From Deltaproteobacteria bacterium HGW-Deltaproteobacteria-2 (lineage in GTDB: Bacteria; Desulfobacterota; Syntrophia; Syntrophales; Smithellaceae): a stretch of DNA of 64,000 nt. Position 1 is the first letter of the stretch. Each line of letters starts with the position of its first letter. Location of the stretch: contig PHBC01000001.1 in assembly GCA_002840505.1 (NCBI GenBank), forward strand, positions 1-64,000, in the 5' to 3' direction. A program made the position numbers and the translations under genes. A model generated the notes under the pieces. It had not been told where the DNA came from. It saw only the letters and a list, made by a program, of their open reading frames with translations, and ran no database searches. Positions 56,235-63,169 of this stretch are shown here, one piece after another.

Positions 56235-56390
56235 TTTTTTCTTGAATTCTATTAAAAAAAGGAGTTAGTTAAACTCCGTCCCACGATATTTAGAAGGTGT
56301 CAAAGACACCTTTTGTTCTGCGTGCTTCACGAAAATAAATTTGTAATGTTAGTTTGGAGGCTGAAAACTTATATTTCAAGACCTCTACCA
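56235..56390 (+). repeat. Two-hairpin leader, copy 5
   Basis: The long hairpin (56286-56324) has changed sequence with compensation: GGTGTC-aaa-GACACC inside and AGAA / TTCT outside, where other copies have GGCGTC/GACGCC and CGGA/TCCG. Small hairpin TGAAA-acttata-TTTCA (56362-56378), 37 bases on. It precedes the ParB-like gene. Confidence 0.85.
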
Positions 56391-56452
56391 TGATCCTAGA
56401 AAATAGAAGCATTCTAATAAATCAATTTTATCAAGAGTAGAGAGGAGGTATA

Positions 56453-57895
56453 ATGAGTAGCTTACACAGAGAATTAGAATATGTCGATCCTAACACTATC
56501 TCTTTCGATCAAAACAATCCACGCGGATTGACAGAAAAACAAATTATTAACGAGCCACAGTTTGCTATCTTGGTTTCTTCAATAGAGAAATATGGAATCT
56601 TAGAACCACTAATCGTTAAAAAAGATGAGTCGAACACATCTACATATATCCTTATTGATGGTGAGCGTAGACTACGTGCAGCGTTAGCAAGCAAACAGGC
56701 TGAGGTACCTGTATTAGTTGCAGAAGATGATATTGACGGACGAATACTGGCGTATCAAGTTCATATGCTAAGAAAAGATTGGGATAAACCAGCTGAAACT
56801 AAGGCAATTAAGAAAATTATTAATGATTTTAGAAATGGAAATCCGGATATAACAGATGAAGAAATTAGACAAAAAATTATTGAGATTACGGCTAATTCGC
56901 ACAAACAACATGACCTTTCAGATATACTGAAACTAATCAAATATGATGACAAAATAATTGAAAAGGCGATTTCTAAAGAACTAAACATGAGCTATTTAGT
57001 ACAAATAGAATCAAGCTTTATTAATCCTTTGAAAAAATATTATCTTGGCGTTTGTAATAAATATGGAGAAAACAAAATTCGTGAGATATTAATAGAAAAG
57101 GCGATAGATGGTAAATTAGTAAATACACGTTTTCTTATGGATAAATTTAAGGTTGTTTTTAGTGATTCTGAAAAAAAACCCGAAATAGAAAAAATACTAA
57201 TTACCTTTCTCAACAAGAAAAATAAATCTATCAAGAAGACACTAGAAGAATATGAGGCATTAGGAAAATCAGCAAAGAAAAAGGAAGAAAAAAAGAAGAA
57301 AAAAATAATCATTTTCAAAACTAATAAAGAAGCTAAATCAAAAAGCAACAAACAGACCGATACCTTTGCTTATAGAAAAATTAGAATTACGAAAAAACAA
57401 CAGACATCATTAGCTGACGTACGACTTAATTTCGAAGAAATTGGGAAAAGTTTTAGTAAAGAAGAAAATGCTTTTATAGAAGAGGCACTATACTGCCTTG
57501 AGAAACATTGTTTTAAGGCATCTACTCTGATGATTTGGGCTGCTGGTGTCAGCAGAATATTGGACTATGTTAATAAGGATATTGCTGCTTATAATATAGC
57601 GGCAAATGATATGGCCGCTACACCAATGTCGGTATACAAGCATATTTCAAGAAACTTTCAACGAAATGCTACTACGCTCGATGAAATACGAGTGAATTCT
57701 AACGATCGGCAGCTATTAAGTTACCTTTTATACAAGAAAATCATTACAGAAACACAGTGTAAGAAACTTCTTTCTGATTATAGTACACGATGCGATTGCG
57801 CACATCCAACAGATATTGTAATATCGCCAAACCAAGCAATATCGATTTTTGAAAATGTTTATGATCTTATTTTTTCTAATGGCAATTTGAAATGA
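56453..57895 (+). CDS. ParB-like protein with C-terminal HEPN-like region
   Basis: This 480-residue protein has an N-terminal ParB/Srx-type domain (about 8-100) with the ISFDQNNPRGL start, YGILEPLIV and the ParB box DGERRLRAALA. A helical, very Lys-rich middle (about 270-310) follows. The C-terminal region (about 340-470) with ALYCLEKHCFKASTLMIWAAGVSRI resembles HEPN/DUF4145-like helical domains. It is AT-rich compared with the housekeeping genes, suggesting acquisition. It overlaps the next gene by 4 bases (ATGA), so the pair is coupled. It is not the chromosomal ParB (no parA or parS seen); similar proteins occur in plasmids, phages and defence loci. Confidence 0.75.
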   Translation: MSSLHRELEYVDPNTISFDQNNPRGLTEKQIINEPQFAILVSSIEKYGILEPLIVKKDESNTSTYILIDGERRLRAALASKQAEVPVLVAEDDIDGRILAYQVHMLRKDWDKPAETKAIKKIINDFRNGNPDITDEEIRQKIIEITANSHKQHDLSDILKLIKYDDKIIEKAISKELNMSYLVQIESSFINPLKKYYLGVCNKYGENKIREILIEKAIDGKLVNTRFLMDKFKVVFSDSEKKPEIEKILITFLNKKNKSIKKTLEEYEALGKSAKKKEEKKKKKIIIFKTNKEAKSKSNKQTDTFAYRKIRITKKQQTSLADVRLNFEEIGKSFSKEENAFIEEALYCLEKHCFKASTLMIWAAGVSRILDYVNKDIAAYNIAANDMAATPMSVYKHISRNFQRNATTLDEIRVNSNDRQLLSYLLYKKIITETQCKKLLSDYSTRCDCAHPTDIVISPNQAISIFENVYDLIFSNGNLK

Positions 57896-59019
57896 ATATA
57901 CTTCTCGTCGAACCGAACTTCCCATTACCAGCTAAGAGCAGAAATCATCGGGATTTTTTGCCCATTGGTTTGTTGAAACTCGCTAGTTATCATAGAGACC
58001 ATGGCGATGATGTCAAACTTCTGCGGGGCAATAAATACTTAAGTGATTTTTATCCTGATGAGATAAAAATCACTTCTTTATTTACATATTGGTCTGATTA
58101 TGTATGGGATAGCGTTCATTTTTACAAAGAAAATTATCCTAATGCGAAAGTCGTAGTAGGTGGTATTTATGCTTCACTTATGCCAAAACATTGTAGACGC
58201 TCGGGATGCGATGATGTGTTCGTTGGTGTAGATGAAAATGCAGAAAAATTCAAACCGGCTTATGATCTTGTAGATATAGATTATCAGATTATACACACAA
58301 GTAGAGGCTGTGAAAGAAAATGTAAGTTCTGCGGCTCATGGAAAATTGAGCCAGAATTTATTGCAAAGAAAAGCATAAAAGATGAGATTTGTAGCAATAG
58401 AATAATATTTTATGATAATAATCTCTTGGCTAATCCTTTTATAGAAAGCATATTGGAAGAGTTGAAATATGCTACATACAATAAAAGAGTTGTATATTCT
58501 GAGAGCCAATGTGGAATAGATGGAAGATTACTAACTCCCAAAATCGCAAAATTACTTAAGCAAGCGAGATTCTTAAATCCCAGAATTGCATGGGATCATA
58601 GATACAAAGAATGGAAAAGCATAAAGAAACAGATAGATATACTTGTAAATGCTGGTTATCCAGCAAAAGATATTTATATCTTTATGATTTACAATTTTGA
58701 ACCTGATTATTATGAAATGCTGAAAAAATTGAATAAATGCAAACAATGGGGTGTGCAAATAGCTGATTGCAGGTACAGGCCACTAAATCAAACATTTGAT
58801 AATTACAATCCTATTAAAAAACAAACAAATGAAGACTACTATATTTATTCCAAATGGACAGATAGACAAATTAAGCTCTTTAGGAAAAAGGTTAGAGAAC
58901 AAAATATTGTCATTCGCCATGGATTTGAATCCTATAGCAGAAAACTAGAGAATTGGGGTGAATGTCGACGAAGAGAAAAGACAAAGAATTTAAAAGTTGA
59001 TTCTACCCATCCGTCTTAG
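57892..59019 (+). CDS. B12-binding-type radical SAM protein, small
   Basis: This 375-residue protein has an N-terminal B12-binding-like domain (about 1-120; VEPNFPLP, LPIGLLKLASYHRDHGDDV, KVVVGGIYASLMPKH) and a radical SAM core with SRGCERKCKFCGSW (Cys140, Cys144, Cys147). The usual cobalamin DxHxxG motif is not obvious, so B12 binding may be lost. AT-rich, like its coupled ParB-like partner. Substrate unknown; co-translation suggests that it acts with or on the ParB-like protein, or on DNA or RNA. The end carries a short basic tail. Confidence 0.75.
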   Translation: MNILLVEPNFPLPAKSRNHRDFLPIGLLKLASYHRDHGDDVKLLRGNKYLSDFYPDEIKITSLFTYWSDYVWDSVHFYKENYPNAKVVVGGIYASLMPKHCRRSGCDDVFVGVDENAEKFKPAYDLVDIDYQIIHTSRGCERKCKFCGSWKIEPEFIAKKSIKDEICSNRIIFYDNNLLANPFIESILEELKYATYNKRVVYSESQCGIDGRLLTPKIAKLLKQARFLNPRIAWDHRYKEWKSIKKQIDILVNAGYPAKDIYIFMIYNFEPDYYEMLKKLNKCKQWGVQIADCRYRPLNQTFDNYNPIKKQTNEDYYIYSKWTDRQIKLFRKKVREQNIVIRHGFESYSRKLENWGECRRREKTKNLKVDSTHPS

Positions 59020-59104
59020 GGTAAAAGGGGGTCAAGTCTTTGCTTGGCTCATCTGATCGGGAAAGCAGGGGTTTGGAATTCAGGGGACAGTATACTTAAT
59101 TATT
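59017..59104. repeat. RAYT-like end sequence
   Basis: GGAATTCAGGGGACAGTATACTTAATTA at 59075-59102 is a terminal sequence typical of REP-associated transposase elements (family knowledge). Two further copies lie at 59860-59884 and 62338-62366 in the same direction, with no transposase gene between them. Confidence 0.6.
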
Positions 59105-59204
59105 AAGCTAGTAAAACTATCTCCATTTATTCTCATGAAAATGATGGGACTGTTCTATTAATGAAACTGCTTATTCATTATCCATAATTAGATAATTATA
59201 AAAT

Positions 59205-59247
59205 GTTAACTGGAAGTTGAGAAATTATATTGCAAGATATGACTCAA
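59205..59247 (+). repeat. Degenerate leader remnant (copy 6)
   Basis: GTTAACTGGAAGTTGAGAAATTATATTGCAAGATATGACTC aligns with the 3' part of the other leaders; the long hairpin is gone. It lies just before the HD-domain gene. Weak. Confidence 0.35.
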
Positions 59248-59282
59248 ATCATCACTATTTGACAAATATGCCAAACGTTCCT

Positions 59283-59846
59283 ATGTCTTCTACAGATAGA
59301 ATACCTTCGCGTGAGGAATGCGATGAACTCATGGCAAAATATTGCATGCTGCCAAACATCATCGCTCATTCCCTACAGGTGATGCGTGTATCCCTGGCCA
59401 TAACAGACAACCTCAAAAAAGCGGTGTCCATAAACAGAAATCTGGTTATCGCGGCGGCGCTTCTTCATGACATAACCAAGACAAGATCACTGAAAACAAA
59501 AGAACATCATGATCAATCCGGCGGAGAACTTTTGCGGGAGTTAGGATTCGCGCGCGTAGGCGAGATTGTAAAGCAACATGTAATTCTTCTGGATTTCAAT
59601 CCGCAGGGAAAACTGGAGGAACGGGAGATAGTAAACTACGCCGACAAGAGAGTGATGCATGACGAGATCGTAAGCCTCGTCCAACGAGTGGAAGATCTTA
59701 TTCAACGTTACGGCACTACCGAAGAGATAAAGAACCGGATCCGGCTAAACGAAAGTATGGTCTTCGCCATTGAAAAGAAGATCACTGATTCGATGACGGT
59801 TGACCTGGATAGCGCGATTCAAAGAATCCAGACCCTTTTCCCTTGA
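59283..59846 (+). CDS. HD-domain phosphohydrolase, small
   Basis: This 187-residue protein has a compact HD domain (about 20-120): IIAHSLQVMRVSLAI, ALLHDITKT with the His-Asp pair, KEHHDQSG and KQHVIL. It fits HDIG/HDc metal-dependent hydrolases that act on nucleotides or small phosphates. The upstream in-frame TTG (59217) and ATG (59269) are possible longer starts; I chose the ATG that begins MSSTDRIPSREEC, matching the usual start of close relatives. The ribosome site is weak. GC content is higher than in the ParB pair before it. Confidence 0.7.
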   Translation: MSSTDRIPSREECDELMAKYCMLPNIIAHSLQVMRVSLAITDNLKKAVSINRNLVIAAALLHDITKTRSLKTKEHHDQSGGELLRELGFARVGEIVKQHVILLDFNPQGKLEEREIVNYADKRVMHDEIVSLVQRVEDLIQRYGTTEEIKNRIRLNESMVFAIEKKITDSMTVDLDSAIQRIQTLFP

Positions 59847-59859
59847 CATACAAGAGGAA

Positions 59860-59957
59860 TTCGGGGGACAGTATACTTAATTAAGATTGCCGCATCCCGA
59901 TAACCGGGTATGCGCCTTATTAAAAAAGAACTGGATTCCCGATCAGGTCGGGAATGA
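59860..59957. repeat. RAYT-like end plus palindromic repeat
   Basis: GGAATTCGGGGGACAGTATACTTAATTA (59860) is followed by a CGCATCCCGATAACCGGGTATGCG palindrome and a TTCCCGATCAGGTCGGGAA palindrome (59934-59953). Confidence 0.6.
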
Positions 59958-59963
59958 CAAACG

Positions 59964-60671
59964 ATGGAAGAATATTTAAAACCGACAGAATTTATCGACA
60001 GCAATAATCCGGAGGTTCAGGCTTTTGCGCAAAAAGCTGTCACCGGAGCCAAAACACCCCGTGAGAAAGCTATCAAGCTTTTCTATGCCGTCCGGGATGG
60101 TATTTATTATGATCCATACCGGATTGATTTTAACCGCAACGGTTTTAAGGCCAGTACTATTTTGCGTCAGGGTTATGGTTTTTGCGTAACCAAAGCCATA
60201 ACGCTGGCCGCCGTCTCACGCGCGCAGGGTATTCCCGCCAGATTGCATTTTGCCAATGTCCGCAATCATCTTACTACGGAAAGGCTTAAAGAAATCATGC
60301 AAACGGATATATTTTTTTACCACGGTTACAACGATATTTTTCTCGATGGCCGCTGGTTGAAGGCTACGCCCACATTCAACTTATCTTTGTGCAAGAAATT
60401 CAAGGTAAAACCGCTGGATTTTGACGGGATAAACGATGCCATCTTTCATCCTTTTGATATGGAAGGCCGGCGTCACATGGAGTACATTGCCGATCACGGT
60501 TCGTTTGCCGATTTGCCTTATGACAAGATTATCGAATCGTTTATCACCTGTTACGGAAACGCGACGAAATATTACGAGAAGCAAATAAGCCAGCCCGGCG
60601 ATTTTGAGCGCGAAGCAGAGTTAGATATTAAAAAACCTGTGAAGAGTGAAGGGAGGAAAAAAGAGGATTAG
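59964..60671 (+). CDS. Transglutaminase-like cysteine protein
   Basis: This 235-residue protein has a transglutaminase-fold domain with TPREKAIKLFYAVRDGIYYDPY, the catalytic Cys74 in GYGFCVTKA, and His120 in FFYHGYNDIFLDG. The usual catalytic Asp in the DATW position is replaced by Thr (KATPTFN), so a true proteolytic or transamidating role is less certain. The last residues (PVKSEGRKKED) are encoded by an intergenic repeat, so the original C-terminus may have been lost. No strong ribosome site; the repeat upstream abuts the start. Cytoplasmic. Confidence 0.75.
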   Translation: MEEYLKPTEFIDSNNPEVQAFAQKAVTGAKTPREKAIKLFYAVRDGIYYDPYRIDFNRNGFKASTILRQGYGFCVTKAITLAAVSRAQGIPARLHFANVRNHLTTERLKEIMQTDIFFYHGYNDIFLDGRWLKATPTFNLSLCKKFKVKPLDFDGINDAIFHPFDMEGRRHMEYIADHGSFADLPYDKIIESFITCYGNATKYYEKQISQPGDFEREAELDIKKPVKSEGRKKED

Positions 60672-60903
60672 AAGATTGGAGGTTTGGAAGATTAGAGGAT
60701 TGTAAAAACAAATTCGGAGGACAGTTTAAAAAGAAAGTGAATGGTGAATGGGTCTGGATACCGGCCTGCGCCGGTATGACATCTTTTTTGTCATTCCGGA
60801 CTTGATCCGGAATCCAGGAACAAAATAATACCGGATTCCCCGATGAAAAACGTTACAGAGATAGTTCTTAGAGGGTGTCACTAACACTTAGCGATTTTGA
60901 GAA
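60672..60903. repeat. Mixed repeat stretch
   Basis: An inverted copy of the 49545-49620 low-complexity element (60660-60745), then GTATGAC and TCATTCCGGACTTGATCCGGAATCCAGG palindromes (60750-60830). No gene. Confidence 0.55.
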
Positions 60904-60915
60904 AGGAGGGCATAT

Positions 60916-61662
60916 ATGACGATTCATATTGATACCAGAGATGGGGTGGCAATCCTGGTCATGGACAACAGCCCGGAAAACGCCTTTAACGTGGAAATGA
61001 TTCAACAGTTTAACGCGGCTTTAGACAACATTGAAGCCGACGATGCGGTTCGCGGTGTAGTGGTGACCGGGGCCGGGGGCCAATTCTTTTCTTCCGGCAT
61101 GGACCTTCAATACGTCATGAAACTGGAAGCGGACGCCATTAAGGAATTTTTCAAGAAACTTTTCACCTTTTTCCACCGGGCCTTTGTGTTTCCCAAACCC
61201 ATGGTAGCCGCCATCAACGGCCATGTGGTAGCCAGCGCCCTGGCTTTCTCCATGTGCCTGGACTACCGGGTGATGCAGAAGGGAAAGGCGGTGTGCACCT
61301 TTCCGGAAATCGATGTTTCTATTATCCCGCCCTCCGGATGCCTGGCCATGGTGAAATACGTAATCGGCGAGCGGATGACCGATCTGGCCTTTTTATCCGG
61401 CCGCAAGTTCGATGGACCATCAGCCCTGGCCGTGGGCATGGTGGATGAACTGGTCAAAAGCAAATCGGTCATTGACCGTGCCGTGGAAGTTGCCACGGAG
61501 TTGGGTGCCAAAAAGCCCCGCCTGTTTGCCGCCTATAAGCAGCGTTTCCGCGGCGAAACGGCAGACTGCATGCTGGCTGAAGATTTACGGTACATCGAAG
61601 AGGAAATGGACGTAACCATTTTTCAGAACTGCGACCTCTCTTGTCTACGGTCTCTCTCGTAA
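60916..61662 (+). CDS. Enoyl-CoA hydratase/isomerase family protein
   Basis: This 248-residue crotonase-fold enzyme has oxyanion-hole motifs FFSSGMDLQYV and INGHVVASALAFSMCLDYRV. The position of the first catalytic Glu is not clearly kept (FPKPMVAAINGHVVASALA where hydratases have GGG-E), so it may be an isomerase, a thioesterase or another crotonase activity, and not a classic hydratase. It is GC-rich compared with its neighbours, probably of separate origin. A strong ribosome site (GAAAGGAGGG) precedes the ATG. The very end (CDLSCLRSLS) is unusual for the family and may reflect a 3' rearrangement. Confidence 0.82.
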   Translation: MTIHIDTRDGVAILVMDNSPENAFNVEMIQQFNAALDNIEADDAVRGVVVTGAGGQFFSSGMDLQYVMKLEADAIKEFFKKLFTFFHRAFVFPKPMVAAINGHVVASALAFSMCLDYRVMQKGKAVCTFPEIDVSIIPPSGCLAMVKYVIGERMTDLAFLSGRKFDGPSALAVGMVDELVKSKSVIDRAVEVATELGAKKPRLFAAYKQRFRGETADCMLAEDLRYIEEEMDVTIFQNCDLSCLRSLS

Positions 61663-61669
61663 TTCAAAC

Positions 61670-62008
61670 AGGATGAAAAGGATTAGAAGATTGGAAGATT
61701 AGAGGATGTAAAAACAAATTCAGATGACAGTCTAAAAAGAAGGTGAATAGAGAAGCGTAAAAAGTGCCCCACGTCATCCCGACGATGTCGGGATTCCACT
61801 GACGCTTCAAACGTCGTCCCGACAAGTCGGGACTAGTTTTCTGCGAGTGTCACTAAAGAGTGAAAGGTGAATAGTGAAGAGAAAAAAACAAGTTCTACGT
61901 TCTACGTTCAAGGTTAAAAATAATAGATTTAAGTAATTAAGTAGTTAAAAAGAAAGATGTGAAGAGTGAATTAAAAGAGACTGGATACCGGTTTTCGCCG
62001 GTATGACA
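61670..62008. repeat. Mixed repeat stretch with right inverted copy
   Basis: Contains the low-complexity element (61670-61745), the exact 49-base inverted partner of 56170-56218 (61760-61808), a GTCCCGACaaGTCGGGAC palindrome (61817-61834), an AGTGTCACT tail, more low-complexity sequence, and ATACCGGTTTTCGCCGGTAT (61985-62004). No gene. Confidence 0.65.
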
Positions 62009-62057
62009 AAAATTGACATACCATACAAATTATTTGTTCCTGTAATATTCTCTTTGC

Positions 62058-62264
62058 CTAATGTCCTCCTCCGGCACCTCCAGGACCTGCATGACCTTGG
62101 GCACCTTCGGAACCTTCAGGACCTCCAGGTACACCGCTTTTGTTACGTCCTGCATCACTTTCCTGTTTGTCAACTTTGGCATCTTCATGCCGCCATGGCC
62201 AACATCCTTCAATAGATACAAGCATCATCACTAAAGCCATCACTAAGGTAATGATTCTCTTCAT
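62058..62264 (-). CDS. Small Gly-rich lipoprotein
   Basis: This 68-residue protein starts at the ATG preceded by GGAGAG. It has lipobox SIEGC (about Cys20) and a charged stretch (WRHEDAKVDKQESDAG). A Gly/Pro-rich tail with repeated GxxG units follows (PGGPEGSEGAQGHAGPGGAG), almost collagen-like. Function unknown; tails like this occur on small outer-membrane lipoproteins. Confidence 0.6.
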   Translation of the reverse strand: MKRIITLVMALVMMLVSIEGCWPWRHEDAKVDKQESDAGRNKSGVPGGPEGSEGAQGHAGPGGAGGGH

Positions 62265-62337
62265 AGCTCTTCTCTCCTTTGGTAAGAACTTGTTTTTTTG
62301 TTTATATGACATTATCTACTTTTACTTTGCCCATCGG

Positions 62338-62430
62338 GAATTCGGGGGACAGTATACTTAATTATTCGCATTGGTGGATGCTTTTTGTAACGGGCAAGTC
62401 AAGGGGTCAGGTCTGCCCTTGACTGTTTCA
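62338..62430. repeat. RAYT-like end and hairpin
   Basis: GGGAATTCGGGGGACAGTATACTTAATTA (62337-62365), then a GTCAAGGG...CCCTTGAC hairpin (62397-62423). Third copy of the end sequence; no transposase. Confidence 0.6.
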
Positions 62431-62479
62431 AAGGGTGAATACCAGTTCAAAGTGCACCAATGAAGACCTGAATTAAGTG

Positions 62480-62650
62480 TTATTTACCCGGCATTCTCCT
62501 TGTTGCCTTTCCTTCGTTACAAATAATCGTTCTTCTTTCTTTTACTTTGAGAGTTTCATTTATTTTTTTTAGAGCCTCTATTATTTCCTCATCAGAGTTA
62601 ACCATAATTCTTCTCGGTCCTTCCCCCTTTTCTTGCTCTCTTCCCCCCAT
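62480..62650 (-). CDS. 56-residue protein of unknown function
   Basis: MGGREQEKGEGPRRIM, then EEIIEALKKINETL and a basic tail ending RRMPGK. The ATG has AGAGGTGG upstream at good spacing. The middle helix is amphipathic and the ends are basic, suggesting nucleic-acid or protein binding. No partner is obvious. Too small to judge coding by composition alone. Confidence 0.45.
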   Translation of the reverse strand: MGGREQEKGEGPRRIMVNSDEEIIEALKKINETLKVKERRTIICNEGKATRRMPGK

Positions 62651-62885
62651 AATTCACCACCTCTTTATTTAATCTATCAATGAAACAGGATTGATTTGCT
62701 TATCATTAAAATCATTTGTATCGTTCATAAACCGACCGTTTGTTGGCTTTCTCCGATGGTTTGAATACATAATAGCACTATTCATTATTTTTAAAAGAGA
62801 AAAATCCAGTTATTGGGGGTAAAGCTTGAACATTGACATTTGACGCTGATTCACGCTGCAAAGCTTTATCATATTAGGCATGCAA
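62651..62885. other. Gene-free stretch
   Basis: AT-rich with stops in all frames. I see no promoter, gene or repeat that I can support. Confidence 0.4.
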
Positions 62886-62898
62886 CATATTAAATAAA

Positions 62899-62977
62899 AT
62901 ATTTCTGGATTCCCGCCGGAGGAACATCCCGCAGGGAACCTCGGCGAATGCCGGGTATGCGGGACCGGAATGACAAA
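62899..62977. repeat. GTCATTCC-type palindromic repeat
   Basis: GGATTCCCGCCGG...CATCCCGCAGGGAACC...GCGGGACCGGAATGAC, near-identical to 50455-50527 and, inverted, to 54870-54935. Confidence 0.7.
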
Positions 62978-63002
62978 GAAGAAATATTTCACCCTCACCC
63001 AA

Positions 63003-63033
63003 CCTCTCCCCTCAAGGGAGAGGAGATTTTTTT
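63003..63033. terminator. Hairpin with T-run
   Basis: CCTCTCCC-ctcaa-GGGAGAGG followed by AGATTTTTTT. It could end plus-strand transcription from the repeat region. Confidence 0.5.
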
Positions 63034-63169
63034 GATTCATACCCTGGCCACTATGACCCTCAAGGGCGGAAAGTTTATTAGTAGAGAACAAGGGGGTAAA
63101 TTTTTGCCTGGCTCATTAACGATGTTGTTTTCACAATACCTATGATATAATTAATTTAGAGGAATTTTT

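Noticed and set aside
39700-56390. The repeated leaders could be integron attC sites
   Set aside because: They form an enclosed hairpin with TTAGTTAAAC/GTTTCACTAA ends, but the required RYYYAAC and GTTRRRY core sites are absent, no integron integrase is in the window, and two units are 4-9 kb, far larger than usual cassettes. Kept as a repeat family of unknown type.
56453-57895. Chromosome-partitioning ParB
   Set aside because: No parA neighbour or parS-like palindromes, and the C-terminal half does not look like the ParB dimerisation domain.
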